The notes under the pieces were generated by a model. That model did not search any database. It saw only the letters and a list, made by a program, of their open reading frames with translations, and was not told the origin of the DNA. Both the position numbers and the translations under genes were made by a program. From NCBI GenBank assembly GCA_049718765.1, contig JBNARI010000016.1:1-49840 (forward strand): a stretch of 49,840 bases of DNA. Reading direction: 5' to 3'. The stretch comes from JBNARI01 sp049718765 (GTDB lineage: Bacteria > Bacillota > Sulfobacillia > DUMF01). Below, piece by piece: positions 1 to 8,966 of the stretch (position 1 is its first letter; each line of letters begins with the position of its first letter).

Positions 1-53
1 GGGTAGTATTGAGGGGGCTGGACGGGACCGGCGTGGGGGGCGGGGGTGAAGTT

Positions 54-698
54 ATGAAACGCGTAGGTCTCATCAGAGTGTTAACTACAACTGACTGTGA
101 CTTGCTTAACCTTCACGGCAGACAAATCCAAAGCCTTTTTCCAGAGTTAGAGGTGGTATCCAGGTGCATACCGGATCATCCTGAAGGGGTGCACGACGAG
201 ATTACTCACAGCACAGCGGTGCCTCAGGTGGTAAAGCTTGCGCGCACCTTCAGGGATGAAGGGTTCGATGCCGTAATAGTGAGCTGTGCAGGAGACCCAG
301 GGGTGGCTGAAGCGCAAGAGGAAGTAGACATCCCGGTAATTGGGGCGGGGCGCGCTGCAGCAAGCATTGCGCTGAGCCTTGGGGGACGCGTCGGTGTGCT
401 TGGGATCACCGAACGGGCTCCCGACGCAATGGTAGAAGTGCTGGGGCCGGCCATGGTGGCCTATGTGCAGCCCGAAGGGGTCAGCACCACCCTGGACCTA
501 ATGCGCGAGGAGGGGAAGGCCTCGGCAATAAATGCAGCGTCGTTGCTCAAGCAGCAGGGGGCACAAGTGATTGTCCTGGCATGCACTGGCCTTTCCACTA
601 TAGGTGCGGCTCAAGCAATTGCAGAAGCTACCGGGCTGAAAGTGGTGGACCCTGTGGTCGCAGAGGGGCTGGTTGCGTACTACGCGGTGAACTTTTGA
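54..698 (+). CDS. Asp/Glu/hydantoin racemase family protein
   Basis: This 214-residue protein has the two-cysteine layout of cofactor-independent Asp/Glu/hydantoin racemases. One Cys lies in VSCAGDPG (about residue 78) and the second in LACTGLS (about residue 177), in two pseudo-symmetric halves. The family inverts alpha-carbon stereochemistry by proton transfer between the two cysteines. The ATG at 54 is preferred over the upstream TTG at 9 because GGGGGTGA sits just before it and the N-terminus MKRVGLIRVL then starts on the first beta strand. It opens an operon with DUF917, DUF1177 and AroM proteins, so a hydantoin-like or amino-acid-derived substrate is a fair inference. The exact substrate is unknown. 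Confidence 0.85.
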   Translation: MKRVGLIRVLTTTDCDLLNLHGRQIQSLFPELEVVSRCIPDHPEGVHDEITHSTAVPQVVKLARTFRDEGFDAVIVSCAGDPGVAEAQEEVDIPVIGAGRAAASIALSLGGRVGVLGITERAPDAMVEVLGPAMVAYVQPEGVSTTLDLMREEGKASAINAASLLKQQGAQVIVLACTGLSTIGAAQAIAEATGLKVVDPVVAEGLVAYYAVNF

Positions 699-829
699 GG
701 TGCGGTTTGGGACCTGGCGCCCGCTTTGCCCCCGGTGGACTTTTTCCCAAGGAGCCGGGGGCAAGGCGTTGCCTCGGGAGCTTGGATCATTGCGGGATAG
801 GACCAAACGTGGGGAAGGGGGAGATTGTC

Positions 830-2005
830 GTGGCCAGGACTATGCTGGACAGGGAGTTCTTGGAGGCGGCCATCTTGGGGGGCAGCTTTTACGGGGGAGG
901 CGGAGGGGGAAGCCCAGCTACCGGCAGGGAATTAGGGGAGCTGGCCCTTACCCTTGGCGATCCCTGGCTTGGGGACATCGGGGACTTGCCCGAAGACGCA
1001 ATTCTACTTACCGTGTCTGCTGTTGGTGCTCCTGCAGCTTCGGGCAAACACGCCAAGGCTTACCACTACCTCAAGGCAGTTGAGCTTTTCATTCGATACA
1101 GTGGCATGGAACCGGCGGGGTTCATCACCAATGAATGTGGCGGGCTGGCCACGGTGAACGGTTGGGTCCAATCAGCTGCTTTCGGCCTTCCAGTAATTGA
1201 TGCACCTTGCAATGGTCGAGCTCACCCCACTGGCGTGATGGGTTCCATGGGCCTCCACGCTGTATCGGGTTACGTATCCCTTCAGGTGGCGGTGGGTGGC
1301 AGCAGGGAGGCAGGTGCGTATGTGGAGGTTTTCGCCAAGGGAAGCATAGAGAAAGCTGCCGCCATGGTCCGCCAAGCGGCGGTCCAGGCAGGGGGCCTTG
1401 TTGCGGTTGCCCGAAACCCTGTGAGTGCCAAGTACGCCAAAGAGCATGCAGCCATTGGAGCTATCACGCAGTGTGTGAGGGTAGGGCAGGCCATGCTTTC
1501 TAGCAGTGGAAAGGGAGGCATGGCTGTTGTGGAGGCCGCTGCCGAGGCATCTGGTGGTAGAGTTGTGTGCCGGGGCCGGATCGTGGGAAAGGAAATAGAG
1601 ACCACAGGCGGGTTCGATGTGGGAAAGGTGCTGGTGGAGGGAGGGTATGAGCTGGTATTTTGGAACGAATACGTGACCCTTGAGAAGGAAGGAAAGCGCC
1701 TTGCCACTTTCCCTGACCTGGTAGTAACCATGGACCTTGAAACTGGGAACCCCCTATCCTCTGCAGAGGTGCAGGAATCCCACCAGGTGGCCGTGGTCGT
1801 GGTGCCCAAGCAATCCCTCATACTTGGTGCCGGAGTAAAAGACAAGTCGCTTTATTCCCAGCATCGAGAAGGCTACTGGCAAGAAAATCGTGGAATACGC
1901 GTTCGATTGAGAGGTGATTCACATGAGCTTCAAGGCAACTTTGGACGCCCTTTGCCTGTTGGACGACGCCAGGGTGGACGGCCCGAAAGTTGTGGATGCC
2001 CTTAA
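830..2005 (+). CDS. DUF917 (S-methyl-thiohydantoin desulfurase-like) protein, 3' end probably frameshifted
   Basis: The glycine-rich N-terminus (GGSFYGGGGGGSP), the ECGG segment and the AHPTGVMGSMGLH region mark the DUF917 family. One member is a thiohydantoin desulfurase, and many sit beside hydantoinases. The GTG at 830 follows GGGAAGGGGGAG; ATG 842 is an alternative. As read, the frame runs to 2005, overlapping the next gene by more than 80 bases with an unlikely basic tail. In the +1 frame the sequence from about 1854 reads IPSIEKATGKKIVEYAFD and stops at 1910, just before the next gene. The native C-terminus is probably that one, so a one-base indel near 1850-1856 is suspected. Confidence 0.8.
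   Translation: MARTMLDREFLEAAILGGSFYGGGGGGSPATGRELGELALTLGDPWLGDIGDLPEDAILLTVSAVGAPAASGKHAKAYHYLKAVELFIRYSGMEPAGFITNECGGLATVNGWVQSAAFGLPVIDAPCNGRAHPTGVMGSMGLHAVSGYVSLQVAVGGSREAGAYVEVFAKGSIEKAAAMVRQAAVQAGGLVAVARNPVSAKYAKEHAAIGAITQCVRVGQAMLSSSGKGGMAVVEAAAEASGGRVVCRGRIVGKEIETTGGFDVGKVLVEGGYELVFWNEYVTLEKEGKRLATFPDLVVTMDLETGNPLSSAEVQESHQVAVVVVPKQSLILGAGVKDKSLYSQHREGYWQENRGIRVRLRGDSHELQGNFGRPLPVGRRQGGRPESCGCP
1850..1910 (+). other. Probable frameshift at the 3' end of the DUF917 gene
   Basis: Skipping one T in the CTTTATTCC stretch joins GVKDKSL in the upstream frame to IPSIEKATGKKIVEYAFD in the next frame, ending with TGA at 1908-1910. The stop would then sit 12 bases before the ATG of the DUF1177 gene, as expected in an operon. 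A sequencing error or a real mutation are both possible. Confidence 0.55.
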
Positions 2006-2933
2006 AGAGTTGGGTCTCAACGAAGTGAGCTTCACTCGTATAGAAGGACCGACAGGGAAAACTGACTTCGTAAAGGCGGTGATCCGCGGGTCCAAGGGCA
2101 AAGGTAAGGGCGGAAACGCTCCTACCCTTGGCGTGATTGGCCGGCTTGGTGGGATAGGGGCACGCCCAGAAATGATAGGGCTTGTGTCTGACGGAGACGG
2201 TGCAGTAGCGGCGGTGGCAGTAGCCATGAAGCTTGCCAGGATGCAGGCAAAGGGTGACGTCCTGCCAGGAGATGTGATCGTGTGCACCCACATATGCCCT
2301 GACGCCCCCACTCAACCCCATGAGCCGGTGCCTTTCATGGGCTCACCTGTGGAGATGGCCGTGATGAACAAGTACGAGGTCGACCCCGAGATGGACGCCA
2401 TTTTGTCCATTGACACCACCAAGGGCAACCGGGTTATCAACCACAGGGGCTTTGCTATTTCCCCCACGGTAAAGGAAGGGTACATCCTCAGGGTAAGCGA
2501 GGACCTGCTTGGGATCATGGCCATCACAACGGGAAAGCTCCCGGTCACTTTTCCCATCACCACCCAGGACATTACGCCTTACGGCAACGGCATCTACCAT
2601 TTAAACAGCATCCTCCAGCCATCCACTGCCACTTCGGCGCCAGTAGTGGGTGTAGCCATAACCACGGAAACTGCCGTGCCAGGGTGTGCCACGGGAGCGA
2701 GCCATGCAGTTGACATCGAGGAAGTGGTGAGGTTTGTTGTGGAAGTGGCAAAGGCCTTCGGCATAGGCAAGTGCTCTTTTTACGACAAGGAGGAATTCGC
2801 CAGGCTGTTGGAGCTTTACGGACCAATGAACCACCTTCAAACCGTTGGCAAGCACCATGGGTGCTCAGGGGGGTTGTTGCAAGGGAGAGAGGGCTTTGAT
2901 CGTTCAGTTCACTTTGACAGTGCCAGAAAGTAA
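1923..2933 (+). CDS. DUF1177 domain protein
   Basis: The protein matches the DUF1177 family over nearly its whole length. It has a conserved core with TLGVIGRLGGIGARPEMIG, a CTHICPDAPTQPH segment, SIDTTKGNR and a C-terminal MNHLQT. The biochemical role of the family is not established. ATG 1923 has AGGTGA five bases upstream; GTG 1914 is an alternative. The last ~25 residues look unlike a DUF1177 end. If the G run at 2869-2874 were one base off, the frame would stop with TGA at 2897-2899, overlapping the next TTG start, so the true C-terminus is uncertain. The histidines and acidic residues would suit a metal-dependent hydrolase, but that is inference. Confidence 0.85.
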   Translation: MSFKATLDALCLLDDARVDGPKVVDALKELGLNEVSFTRIEGPTGKTDFVKAVIRGSKGKGKGGNAPTLGVIGRLGGIGARPEMIGLVSDGDGAVAAVAVAMKLARMQAKGDVLPGDVIVCTHICPDAPTQPHEPVPFMGSPVEMAVMNKYEVDPEMDAILSIDTTKGNRVINHRGFAISPTVKEGYILRVSEDLLGIMAITTGKLPVTFPITTQDITPYGNGIYHLNSILQPSTATSAPVVGVAITTETAVPGCATGASHAVDIEEVVRFVVEVAKAFGIGKCSFYDKEEFARLLELYGPMNHLQTVGKHHGCSGGLLQGREGFDRSVHFDSARK

Positions 2934-3741
2934 GAAGCTCATTGCCAAGGCCATTGCGGCTATGCCAGAAGTCAGGAAAGCCATGGTGGAGGGCAAGGTG
3001 TTTCTCAAAGGGGGCACCACTACCTCAGCAGTGTCCCAGGAATTGGGCGGCCCTCCCCTGCGTATATCTGGGAGGATTTCCCCAACCGGGGCAAGGGGTG
3101 CTATGAAACGCTCTGATGCCCCCCACTGCCTTGTGTTCGAAAGGGGCATACCTGCTTCGGCAGACGGCAGGCTTGAGGAAGTGGTGGGCTCCCTTGGCCC
3201 TGAGGACGTGGCCATCCTGGGCGCCAACTTGGTTGACCGGGATGGAAAAGCCGGAATGCTGGCTGGCTCTTTGCTTGGCGGCCCCCCTGGCAGGGTGCTG
3301 TCTGGTCTGGCTGCTCAGGGCACAAAGGTGATCATTGCTTGTGGATTGGAGAAGTTCTTTCCTGGCCGAATTGAGGAGGCTATTATGGCGTCGGGCAGGA
3401 CCAAGGTGGATAAGGCCATGGGTATGGCCGTGGGCGTGATACCCCTCATTGGCCAGGTAATAACTGAAGTAGAAGCCTGCTCAATCCTTTCGGGGGTAAA
3501 GGCAACTGTGGTGGCGCGGGGCGGCATCCACGGCGCAGAGGGAGGCACCACTTTGGTTGCAGAGGGGAATTGCGAGCAGGTGGAGGCGCTTTGCTCAATG
3601 CTGAAGTTGGTGAAAGGTGCAGGCACTTCTGGAGACCCTGAAAGCATGGAAGAATGTTCCCTGGGCAGGGGGAACTGCGCTGGGCGCAATGGGTGTAGAG
3701 ATTTCCTCGGTTTGTGGCCTCAGGGCCAATCGGGGCGCTAG
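2896..3741 (+). CDS. Conserved operon protein of unknown function
   Basis: I do not recognise a named domain. The protein has an N-terminal FTLTVPESKKLIAK segment, a GGTTTSAVSQELGG motif near residue 40 and glycine-rich stretches (GGPPGRVLSGL, GGIHGAEGG) that suggest an alpha/beta enzyme fold. The TTG at 2896 is chosen because AAGGGAGAGAGGG lies just upstream. This start overlaps the preceding frame by 38 bases. The C-terminal ~40 residues (Cys/Arg/Gly-rich) are low in family-like character and may also reflect a frame problem. It lies between DUF1177 and AroM genes in one transcription unit, so a role in the same pathway is likely. Confidence 0.6.
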   Translation: MIVQFTLTVPESKKLIAKAIAAMPEVRKAMVEGKVFLKGGTTTSAVSQELGGPPLRISGRISPTGARGAMKRSDAPHCLVFERGIPASADGRLEEVVGSLGPEDVAILGANLVDRDGKAGMLAGSLLGGPPGRVLSGLAAQGTKVIIACGLEKFFPGRIEEAIMASGRTKVDKAMGMAVGVIPLIGQVITEVEACSILSGVKATVVARGGIHGAEGGTTLVAEGNCEQVEALCSMLKLVKGAGTSGDPESMEECSLGRGNCAGRNGCRDFLGLWPQGQSGR

Positions 3742-3757
3742 GAAGGGGTGAGTTTGA

Positions 3758-4426
3758 GTGGCACGGATCCTGGGCACGGTTACCATCGGTCAATCTCCCA
3801 GGGTGGACCTGATCCCCGAGATTCGGAAGATCCTGGGCGAGGACGTGACCATAGTGGAAGCTGGCGCGCTGGACGGCATGACCTTGGATGAAGTTCGGCA
3901 GATTTTCCCAGGGCCAGGCGACCAGGTGCTGGTCACGCGCATGGCTGATGGTACTGCAGTGAAGATTGCCGAAAAGCATATTTTAGAGCGTATGCAGGCC
4001 CAAATAGACCGGCTTGTTGAACAAGGAGCAGAAGTGGTAGCCCTTGTCTGCACAGGCAAGTTCCCAGAGTTTCGTTGCAGCAGACTCTTGGTTAAACCTC
4101 AGAAGGTGTTGTACCACTCCACGGCCGCAGTGGCTTCGGGCTTGCGCTTGGGCGTTCTGGTTCCAGATCAGGACCAGATTGCGGGTGCCCAAGAGAGATG
4201 GAGGGGCGCTGCCCAGTGTGTCAAGGCTGAGGCTGCGTCGCCTTACGGAGAGCCAGGCGCAGTGCAGGAAGCCGCATCCAGGTTAAAGGCTTGGGGTGCA
4301 GACATTGTGGTTATGGACTGCATAGGCTACACCCTTGCCATGAAAGAGTCGGTGAAGGGTGTGACAGGCAAGCCAGTGATACTCGCCAGGTCTATACTCG
4401 CTAGGGTCCTGGCCGAGCTGCTTTGA
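3758..4426 (+). CDS. AroM family protein
   Basis: A 222-residue protein with the AroM signature: N-terminal GTVTIGQSPRVDL, then a GALDGMT segment, the VALVCTGKFPEF motif containing a conserved Cys, and a C-terminal VVMDCIGYT motif. AroM relatives look like Asp/Glu racemase-type alpha/beta proteins, and no reaction is firmly assigned. GTG 3758 follows GGAAGGGGTG at 3741-3750. With the true racemase at the head of the operon, this makes two racemase-fold proteins in one unit. In other genomes AroM proteins accompany DUF1177 and peptidase genes, which agrees with this arrangement. Confidence 0.85.
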   Translation: MARILGTVTIGQSPRVDLIPEIRKILGEDVTIVEAGALDGMTLDEVRQIFPGPGDQVLVTRMADGTAVKIAEKHILERMQAQIDRLVEQGAEVVALVCTGKFPEFRCSRLLVKPQKVLYHSTAAVASGLRLGVLVPDQDQIAGAQERWRGAAQCVKAEAASPYGEPGAVQEAASRLKAWGADIVVMDCIGYTLAMKESVKGVTGKPVILARSILARVLAELL

Positions 4427-4450
4427 CATGGAGAATAGGAGTTGGAGCTC

Positions 4451-5428
4451 ATGACAGACCCACTGCAAGCGTGCAAGGGCGTTCTGATGAGCGCCATGGG
4501 CTTGAACCCTGGAGAAAGCGTCTTGGTAGTTACAGACACAGAGAAGGAGGCCATTGGCCGCACCCTGGCCAGGGCCGCTGCCGAGCTGGGTGCCGACGCG
4601 GTGATGATGGTCATGGCGCCAAGGCAAGTGAACGGGGAAGAACCCCCTGAGCCAGTGGCGGCAGCAATGGCCGCATCCCAAGTGGTGTTGTGCCCAACTA
4701 GCAAATCCCTTACCCATACCCAAGCTCGAGTGAACGCTGCCTGCGCTGGAGCGAGGATTGCCACTATGCCAGGCATCACCGAAGAAATGCTGTGTACGGG
4801 GGCAATGACTGCAGATTACAGGCTGGTAGCTGAGGTCACGTTGAAAGTGAAGCAGTTGCTAGACAGGGCGAACCACGCCCGTATCGAATACAAGGGCAGA
4901 TCCCTGAGCTTGAGCCTTGAGGGACGCACGGCGGTGGCGAGCACTGGCAGGTTTCTCAAGCCCGGGGAGTCTGGCAACTTGCCTTCAGGAGAAGCGTACA
5001 TTGCACCGGTTGAGGGCACTGCTGAGGGGCTGATCTATGCGGATGGGTCCGTTGCAGGCTTGGGGAAGCTGGCGGTGCCGTTGCAGGTGCGGGTTTCCCA
5101 GGGAGTAGCTGTGGAATTCGCCGACGCCCCCAGCGGGGATGCTGGTTTGGGCCAGGGATTCGCAGCGCAGCTTGAAAAGCTGCTCAGCACGTTTGAAGCC
5201 AGAAACGTTGCCGAGCTTGGGATTGGCACCAACCACAAAGCGCGACTCACAGGCATTGTACTGGAAGATGAAAAGATCTTCGGCACGGTGCACATTGCCT
5301 TTGGGGACAATTCCACGTTTGGTGGCAGGGTGAGAGCAGGGGTTCACATTGATCTTGTAATGCTCAGGCCAGACTTGTACCTTGACGACATGCTTGTGCT
5401 GCACGATGGCCGGTTCGTGGCGCTGTGA
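4451..5428 (+). CDS. M29-like aminopeptidase
   Basis: The C-terminal half carries features of the M29/leucyl aminopeptidase group: GEAYIAPVEGTAEG with a metal-binding Glu, ELGIGTNHKA, GTVHIAFGDNSTFGG and a late HIDLVM segment. These metalloenzymes remove N-terminal residues from peptides. Some distant relatives have other hydrolase roles. ATG 4451 has AGGAG nine bases upstream; the TTG at 4442 would be too close to that site. It closes the operon that starts with the racemase, and about 200 bases without a gene follow. A peptide or amide-bond substrate for the operon is therefore plausible. Confidence 0.8.
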   Translation: MTDPLQACKGVLMSAMGLNPGESVLVVTDTEKEAIGRTLARAAAELGADAVMMVMAPRQVNGEEPPEPVAAAMAASQVVLCPTSKSLTHTQARVNAACAGARIATMPGITEEMLCTGAMTADYRLVAEVTLKVKQLLDRANHARIEYKGRSLSLSLEGRTAVASTGRFLKPGESGNLPSGEAYIAPVEGTAEGLIYADGSVAGLGKLAVPLQVRVSQGVAVEFADAPSGDAGLGQGFAAQLEKLLSTFEARNVAELGIGTNHKARLTGIVLEDEKIFGTVHIAFGDNSTFGGRVRAGVHIDLVMLRPDLYLDDMLVLHDGRFVAL

Positions 5429-5658
5429 GGTAATTGTGGGCTTTGGGTGCAGGTTGTCGAAAAAACGGTTGCCCTGTGCCTCGTCTGCTCTTGAAGGTGA
5501 TCTGGAATATCCATGCGCTGCTGAGTCGTTTCTTACCGGTGTAAGCTATTACTGAATCGCTCAAGCTATCCCCCTCTTGAAGAGAATATGCCTAAATGGT
5601 AAACTAGCCATGTCGTTGGCCTTCAATACAGGAGCTGATGTCGAAGGGGGAGTGGCTC

Positions 5659-6825
5659 ATGTCCGAACTCTACAAGTTCCTGATCGTCCTAGGGGTTTTC
5701 TTGGCAGCCTACTTCATGCCCTTGGAGTCGGCGCGATTTCAGGGCGCAATCCTTGAGGGCTTGTACATGCTGCGGGAGTATGCCAGGGAGCACGTGCTGT
5801 TTTGCTTGATTCCAGCCTTCTTTATTGCAGGCGCTATGCAGAACTTCATTTCCACCCGCTCGGTGATGAAGTACCTGGGAAAGGGAGCAAAGCAGTGGCT
5901 TGCTTATTTGGTTGCTGCAGTTTCCGGCGCAATACTTGCGGTATGTTCCTGCACGGTGTTGCCTTTGTTCATGGGGATTTACAGAAGGGGTGCTGGGCTT
6001 GGTCCAGCCACTGCGTTCTTGTACTCGGGTCCCGCAATCAACGTGTTGGCCATTATCCTCACAGCGAGGGTACTCGGCTGGCAGCTGGGGTTGGCAAGGG
6101 CAGTGGGTGCTGTGTTGTTTTCTATCGTCATAGGATTGGCCATGGCGGCCATGTTCAGGCACGAGGAGTCCGAGCGCCAAAAGCAGTTTGAGGCGGGAGG
6201 GCAAGAAACTGGGGGACGCACCCTTACCCAAACTGCCAGCTACTTTGGGGTGTTGGTGCTGATCCTAGTGTTTGCTGCCTGGGGTAAGCCTGCAGAACCC
6301 ATAGGTGTCTTTTACGACGTTTATCAGGTCAAATGGTACCTCGTGGCCGCTTTGCTTGTAGCTCTGGCATACATGTTGCGCCGGTGGTTCAAACAAGAAG
6401 AGCTGGTGGCCTGGAAGGATTCCACCTGGGACTTCGCAAAGAAGACTTTACCGTTACTTTTCGGGGGGGTGCTGGTTTCCGGATTGCTCATGGGCAGGCC
6501 AGGAATTGATGCGGGCTTGATCCCATCCAAGTACGTGTCGGCGGTAGTGGGTGGTAACTCGCTGGTGGCGAACTTCACCGCTTCGGTGATAGGGGCCTTC
6601 ATGTACTTTGCCACCCTCACCGAAGTCCCCATAATCCAGGGACTCGTTGGATCAGGGATGGGTAAAGGACCGGCCCTGGCTTTGCTGCTTGCAGGGCCAG
6701 CGCTCAGCCTGCCAAGTATGATGGTGATCAACAGCGTGCTGGGTTTCAAGAAGACCCTTGCCTACGTGGGCCTCGTTGTGGTGATGTCCACCATCACTGG
6801 AATGGTTTTCGGGGCGATCGCTTAG
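5659..6825 (+). CDS. ArsP/DUF318-type permease
   Basis: A polytopic membrane protein of 388 residues with about eight hydrophobic segments. The AVCSCTVLP motif (Cys about 96 and 98) followed by GAGLGPATAFLYSGPAINV is diagnostic of the ArsP_1 permease family. Family members export organoarsenicals, and others are of unknown specificity. A repeated GPALSLPSM-type segment appears in the C-terminal half. ATG 5659 follows GGGGGAG at 5646-5652; an in-frame ATG at 5638 also has a GGAG but too close. No ArsR regulator or arsenate reductase is nearby, so arsenic as the substrate is not supported by context. Confidence 0.85.
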   Translation: MSELYKFLIVLGVFLAAYFMPLESARFQGAILEGLYMLREYAREHVLFCLIPAFFIAGAMQNFISTRSVMKYLGKGAKQWLAYLVAAVSGAILAVCSCTVLPLFMGIYRRGAGLGPATAFLYSGPAINVLAIILTARVLGWQLGLARAVGAVLFSIVIGLAMAAMFRHEESERQKQFEAGGQETGGRTLTQTASYFGVLVLILVFAAWGKPAEPIGVFYDVYQVKWYLVAALLVALAYMLRRWFKQEELVAWKDSTWDFAKKTLPLLFGGVLVSGLLMGRPGIDAGLIPSKYVSAVVGGNSLVANFTASVIGAFMYFATLTEVPIIQGLVGSGMGKGPALALLLAGPALSLPSMMVINSVLGFKKTLAYVGLVVVMSTITGMVFGAIA

Positions 6826-6884
6826 CCGTGGGGCATTAGCGGCGAGCAGAAGGAGGCCGACTACCCCTTGGAGAAACCATAAAC

Positions 6885-7094
6885 ATGGGGGACGAAGGCC
6901 CTCTGGTGAGCCCTTTGGGGTTCACCAAAGGGCGCTGCGTTGCACCTTCCTGTCTGGCGCCAAGAAGGGAGTCATGTTGCGAGTGGGCTTCCCTTGGCTC
7001 TTGGTGGGGGAAGGAACCAAGTTGCGGAAAGGAGGCCAAATCCTGGCTGAGGGATGTTTGGTTTGAGGAGGGCCCTTGTGCCAGGAAGAGACGT
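6885..7094 (+). promoter_or_regulatory. Structured leader candidate upstream of aldehyde:ferredoxin oxidoreductase
   Basis: A 9-bp perfect hairpin (GCCCTTTGG, loop 6919-6924, CCAAAGGGC) spans 6910-6933. An alternative pairing TGGTGA (6904-6909) with TCACCA (6922-6927) would exclude it. Two more hairpins follow: CTTGGT/ACCAAG about 7000-7021, and a GCCA/TGGC stem near 7037-7050. The leader is open in the same frame as the oxidoreductase, but its translation does not resemble the family. A metal-cofactor sensor is possible but no known consensus could be confirmed. Confidence 0.3.
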
Positions 7095-8930
7095 ATGCAT
7101 GGATATGCTGGCAAATTGCTTGTGGTGGACCTGACCGAGCGCAAGGTTGCAGTGGAGCCGTTGGGGGAGTCCCTTGCCAGAAAGTACATTGGGGGTAGTG
7201 GCCTGGCGGGCTACTTCCTGGCAAAGGAGACTGGGCCCCAAACTGACCCGTTGGGGCCTGACAACTTATTAATCATCATGACAGGCCCCTTTACCGGCAC
7301 CAGAGTGCCCACGTCGGGCAGGCACGCGGTTGTGGCGAAGTCGCCCCTCACGGGCATTTGGGGGGAATCGGACGTTGGGGGCACCTGGGGCGCAACACTC
7401 AAGAAGGCGGGCTTTGACGGGATAGTGTTCAGGGGCAAGGCGGATAGCCCCGTGTACCTTCTCGTTACTGACGAGCTTGTTGAGATACTAGATGCAGCTT
7501 TCCTGTGGGGGAAAGACGTATTCGAGACCGACGCTACCCTGAAGCAGGTGCATGGGCCTGGGACAGTGACTGCTTGCATTGGTCAAGCCGGGGAAAACCT
7601 GGTGATGTTCGCTGCTGTGATCACTGACGGGCCTGATGGCAGAGCCGCAGGCAGGTGCGGCATGGGCGCTGTGATGGGCTCCAAGAACCTAAAGGCAGTG
7701 GCTGTGGCCGGCAGTGGGCGGGTGACCTGCGCTGATGAGGCTGGGCTGAACGCCTCAGTGCGGGAAATCGTGCCAAAGATGGTGCAGGGGGCCAAGCACC
7801 TGCATATGTACGGCACAGGGGGCGGCCTTCCAACCATGGAGTTCCTAGGAGACATGCCCATAAAGAACTGGGCCGTGGGGAAATGGGAGGAGGGCGCAAA
7901 GAAGATATCAGGCCAGGCCATGGCGGAGCGCATGCTTACAGGCAGGTACCATTGTGAGGCGTGCCCAATTGGCTGTGGAAGGGTGGTCAAGATTGCTTCT
8001 GGCCCCTTTGCTCCAGTGGAAGGTGCGGGGCCGGAGTACGAAACCCTTGCCATGCTTGGAGCCAACTTGCTGGTGGATGACCTGGAGGCCATTTGCAAGG
8101 CAAACGAGCTGTGCAACCGCTACGGGCTAGACACCATTTCCACTGGCGGGGTAATCGGTTTCATCATGGAGACCTTCGAAAGGGGCTTGCTCAGCACGGA
8201 GGACACAGACGGGTTGGAGGTCAGGTGGGGAAGCGCTGAGGCGGCCATAGGCCTCATCCATAAGATTGCCCGCAGGGAGGGTATAGGTGACCTACTGGCA
8301 GAAGGCACCAGGAACGTTGCCCAGAGACTTGGGGGGATTGCTCGGGAGTTTGCGGTGGAAACAAAGGGTTTGGATTTCCCTGCCCACGACCCACGTGCGT
8401 ACAACAGCGTTGGGCTTGCTTACGCGACTTCAGCCCGGGGAGCATGCCACCTGTCAGGTTTCACTCACATGTTCGAAAAGTCGGTAGCTGTGCCCGAGCT
8501 TGGCTATCCCGACATTCAGGACAGGTTTGGCGTGGAAGGAAAGGGTAGATTCACGGCATTACTCCAGGATCTCATGTGCATGTTTGACTCCCTCAAGCTG
8601 TGCAAGTTTTCCCTGGCTGGCGGTGTGACAATTACCAACTGTGTGGACTGGCTGCGAATGGTGACAGGCTGGGACGTAACCCTGGAAGAATTCATGAAGA
8701 CTGGGGAGCGGCTGTTCAACCTGAAGAGGGTTTACAACGTGAGGCACGGCATAAGCCGCAAGGACGACACCCTGCCCCTGAGGATCCTCACCTGGAAGCG
8801 AAAGGAAGGGGGCGCCGCACACAACCTGCCTCCGTTGGGCGAGCTCCTGAGCCAGTACTACGAGCACCGGGGCTGGGACGAATTTGGGATACCGACTCCC
8901 CAGAAGCTTCAGGAACTCGGGCTCCTGTGA
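7095..8930 (+). CDS. aor: Aldehyde:ferredoxin oxidoreductase (tungstopterin)
   Basis: At 611 residues it has normal length for the AOR family. These enzymes oxidise aldehydes to acids, or reduce acids, with ferredoxin, using a tungsten-bispterin cofactor and one 4Fe-4S cluster. The cluster ligands are visible as CEACPIGC (Cys 287, 290, 294) plus a fourth Cys near 503 in KLCKFSLAGG. The N-terminal beta domain (VVDLTERKVAVEPL, KYIGGSGLAGYFL) and TGPFTGTRVPTSGRH are typical. ATG 7095 follows AGGAAGAG; an upstream in-frame extension exists but is not family-like. A MoaD-like gene lies 36 bases downstream, a recurrent arrangement that suggests a dedicated sulfur carrier for pterin assembly. Confidence 0.95.
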   Translation: MHGYAGKLLVVDLTERKVAVEPLGESLARKYIGGSGLAGYFLAKETGPQTDPLGPDNLLIIMTGPFTGTRVPTSGRHAVVAKSPLTGIWGESDVGGTWGATLKKAGFDGIVFRGKADSPVYLLVTDELVEILDAAFLWGKDVFETDATLKQVHGPGTVTACIGQAGENLVMFAAVITDGPDGRAAGRCGMGAVMGSKNLKAVAVAGSGRVTCADEAGLNASVREIVPKMVQGAKHLHMYGTGGGLPTMEFLGDMPIKNWAVGKWEEGAKKISGQAMAERMLTGRYHCEACPIGCGRVVKIASGPFAPVEGAGPEYETLAMLGANLLVDDLEAICKANELCNRYGLDTISTGGVIGFIMETFERGLLSTEDTDGLEVRWGSAEAAIGLIHKIARREGIGDLLAEGTRNVAQRLGGIAREFAVETKGLDFPAHDPRAYNSVGLAYATSARGACHLSGFTHMFEKSVAVPELGYPDIQDRFGVEGKGRFTALLQDLMCMFDSLKLCKFSLAGGVTITNCVDWLRMVTGWDVTLEEFMKTGERLFNLKRVYNVRHGISRKDDTLPLRILTWKRKEGGAAHNLPPLGELLSQYYEHRGWDEFGIPTPQKLQELGLL

Positions 8931-8966
8931 GTCCCTGGAAGGAGGAAAAGGGCTGGCCCAAAGGCT

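Noticed and set aside
6885..7094. N-terminal extension of aldehyde:ferredoxin oxidoreductase
   Set aside because: The translation is Cys/Trp-rich and unlike the family; ATG 7095 gives the normal N-terminus with a binding site.
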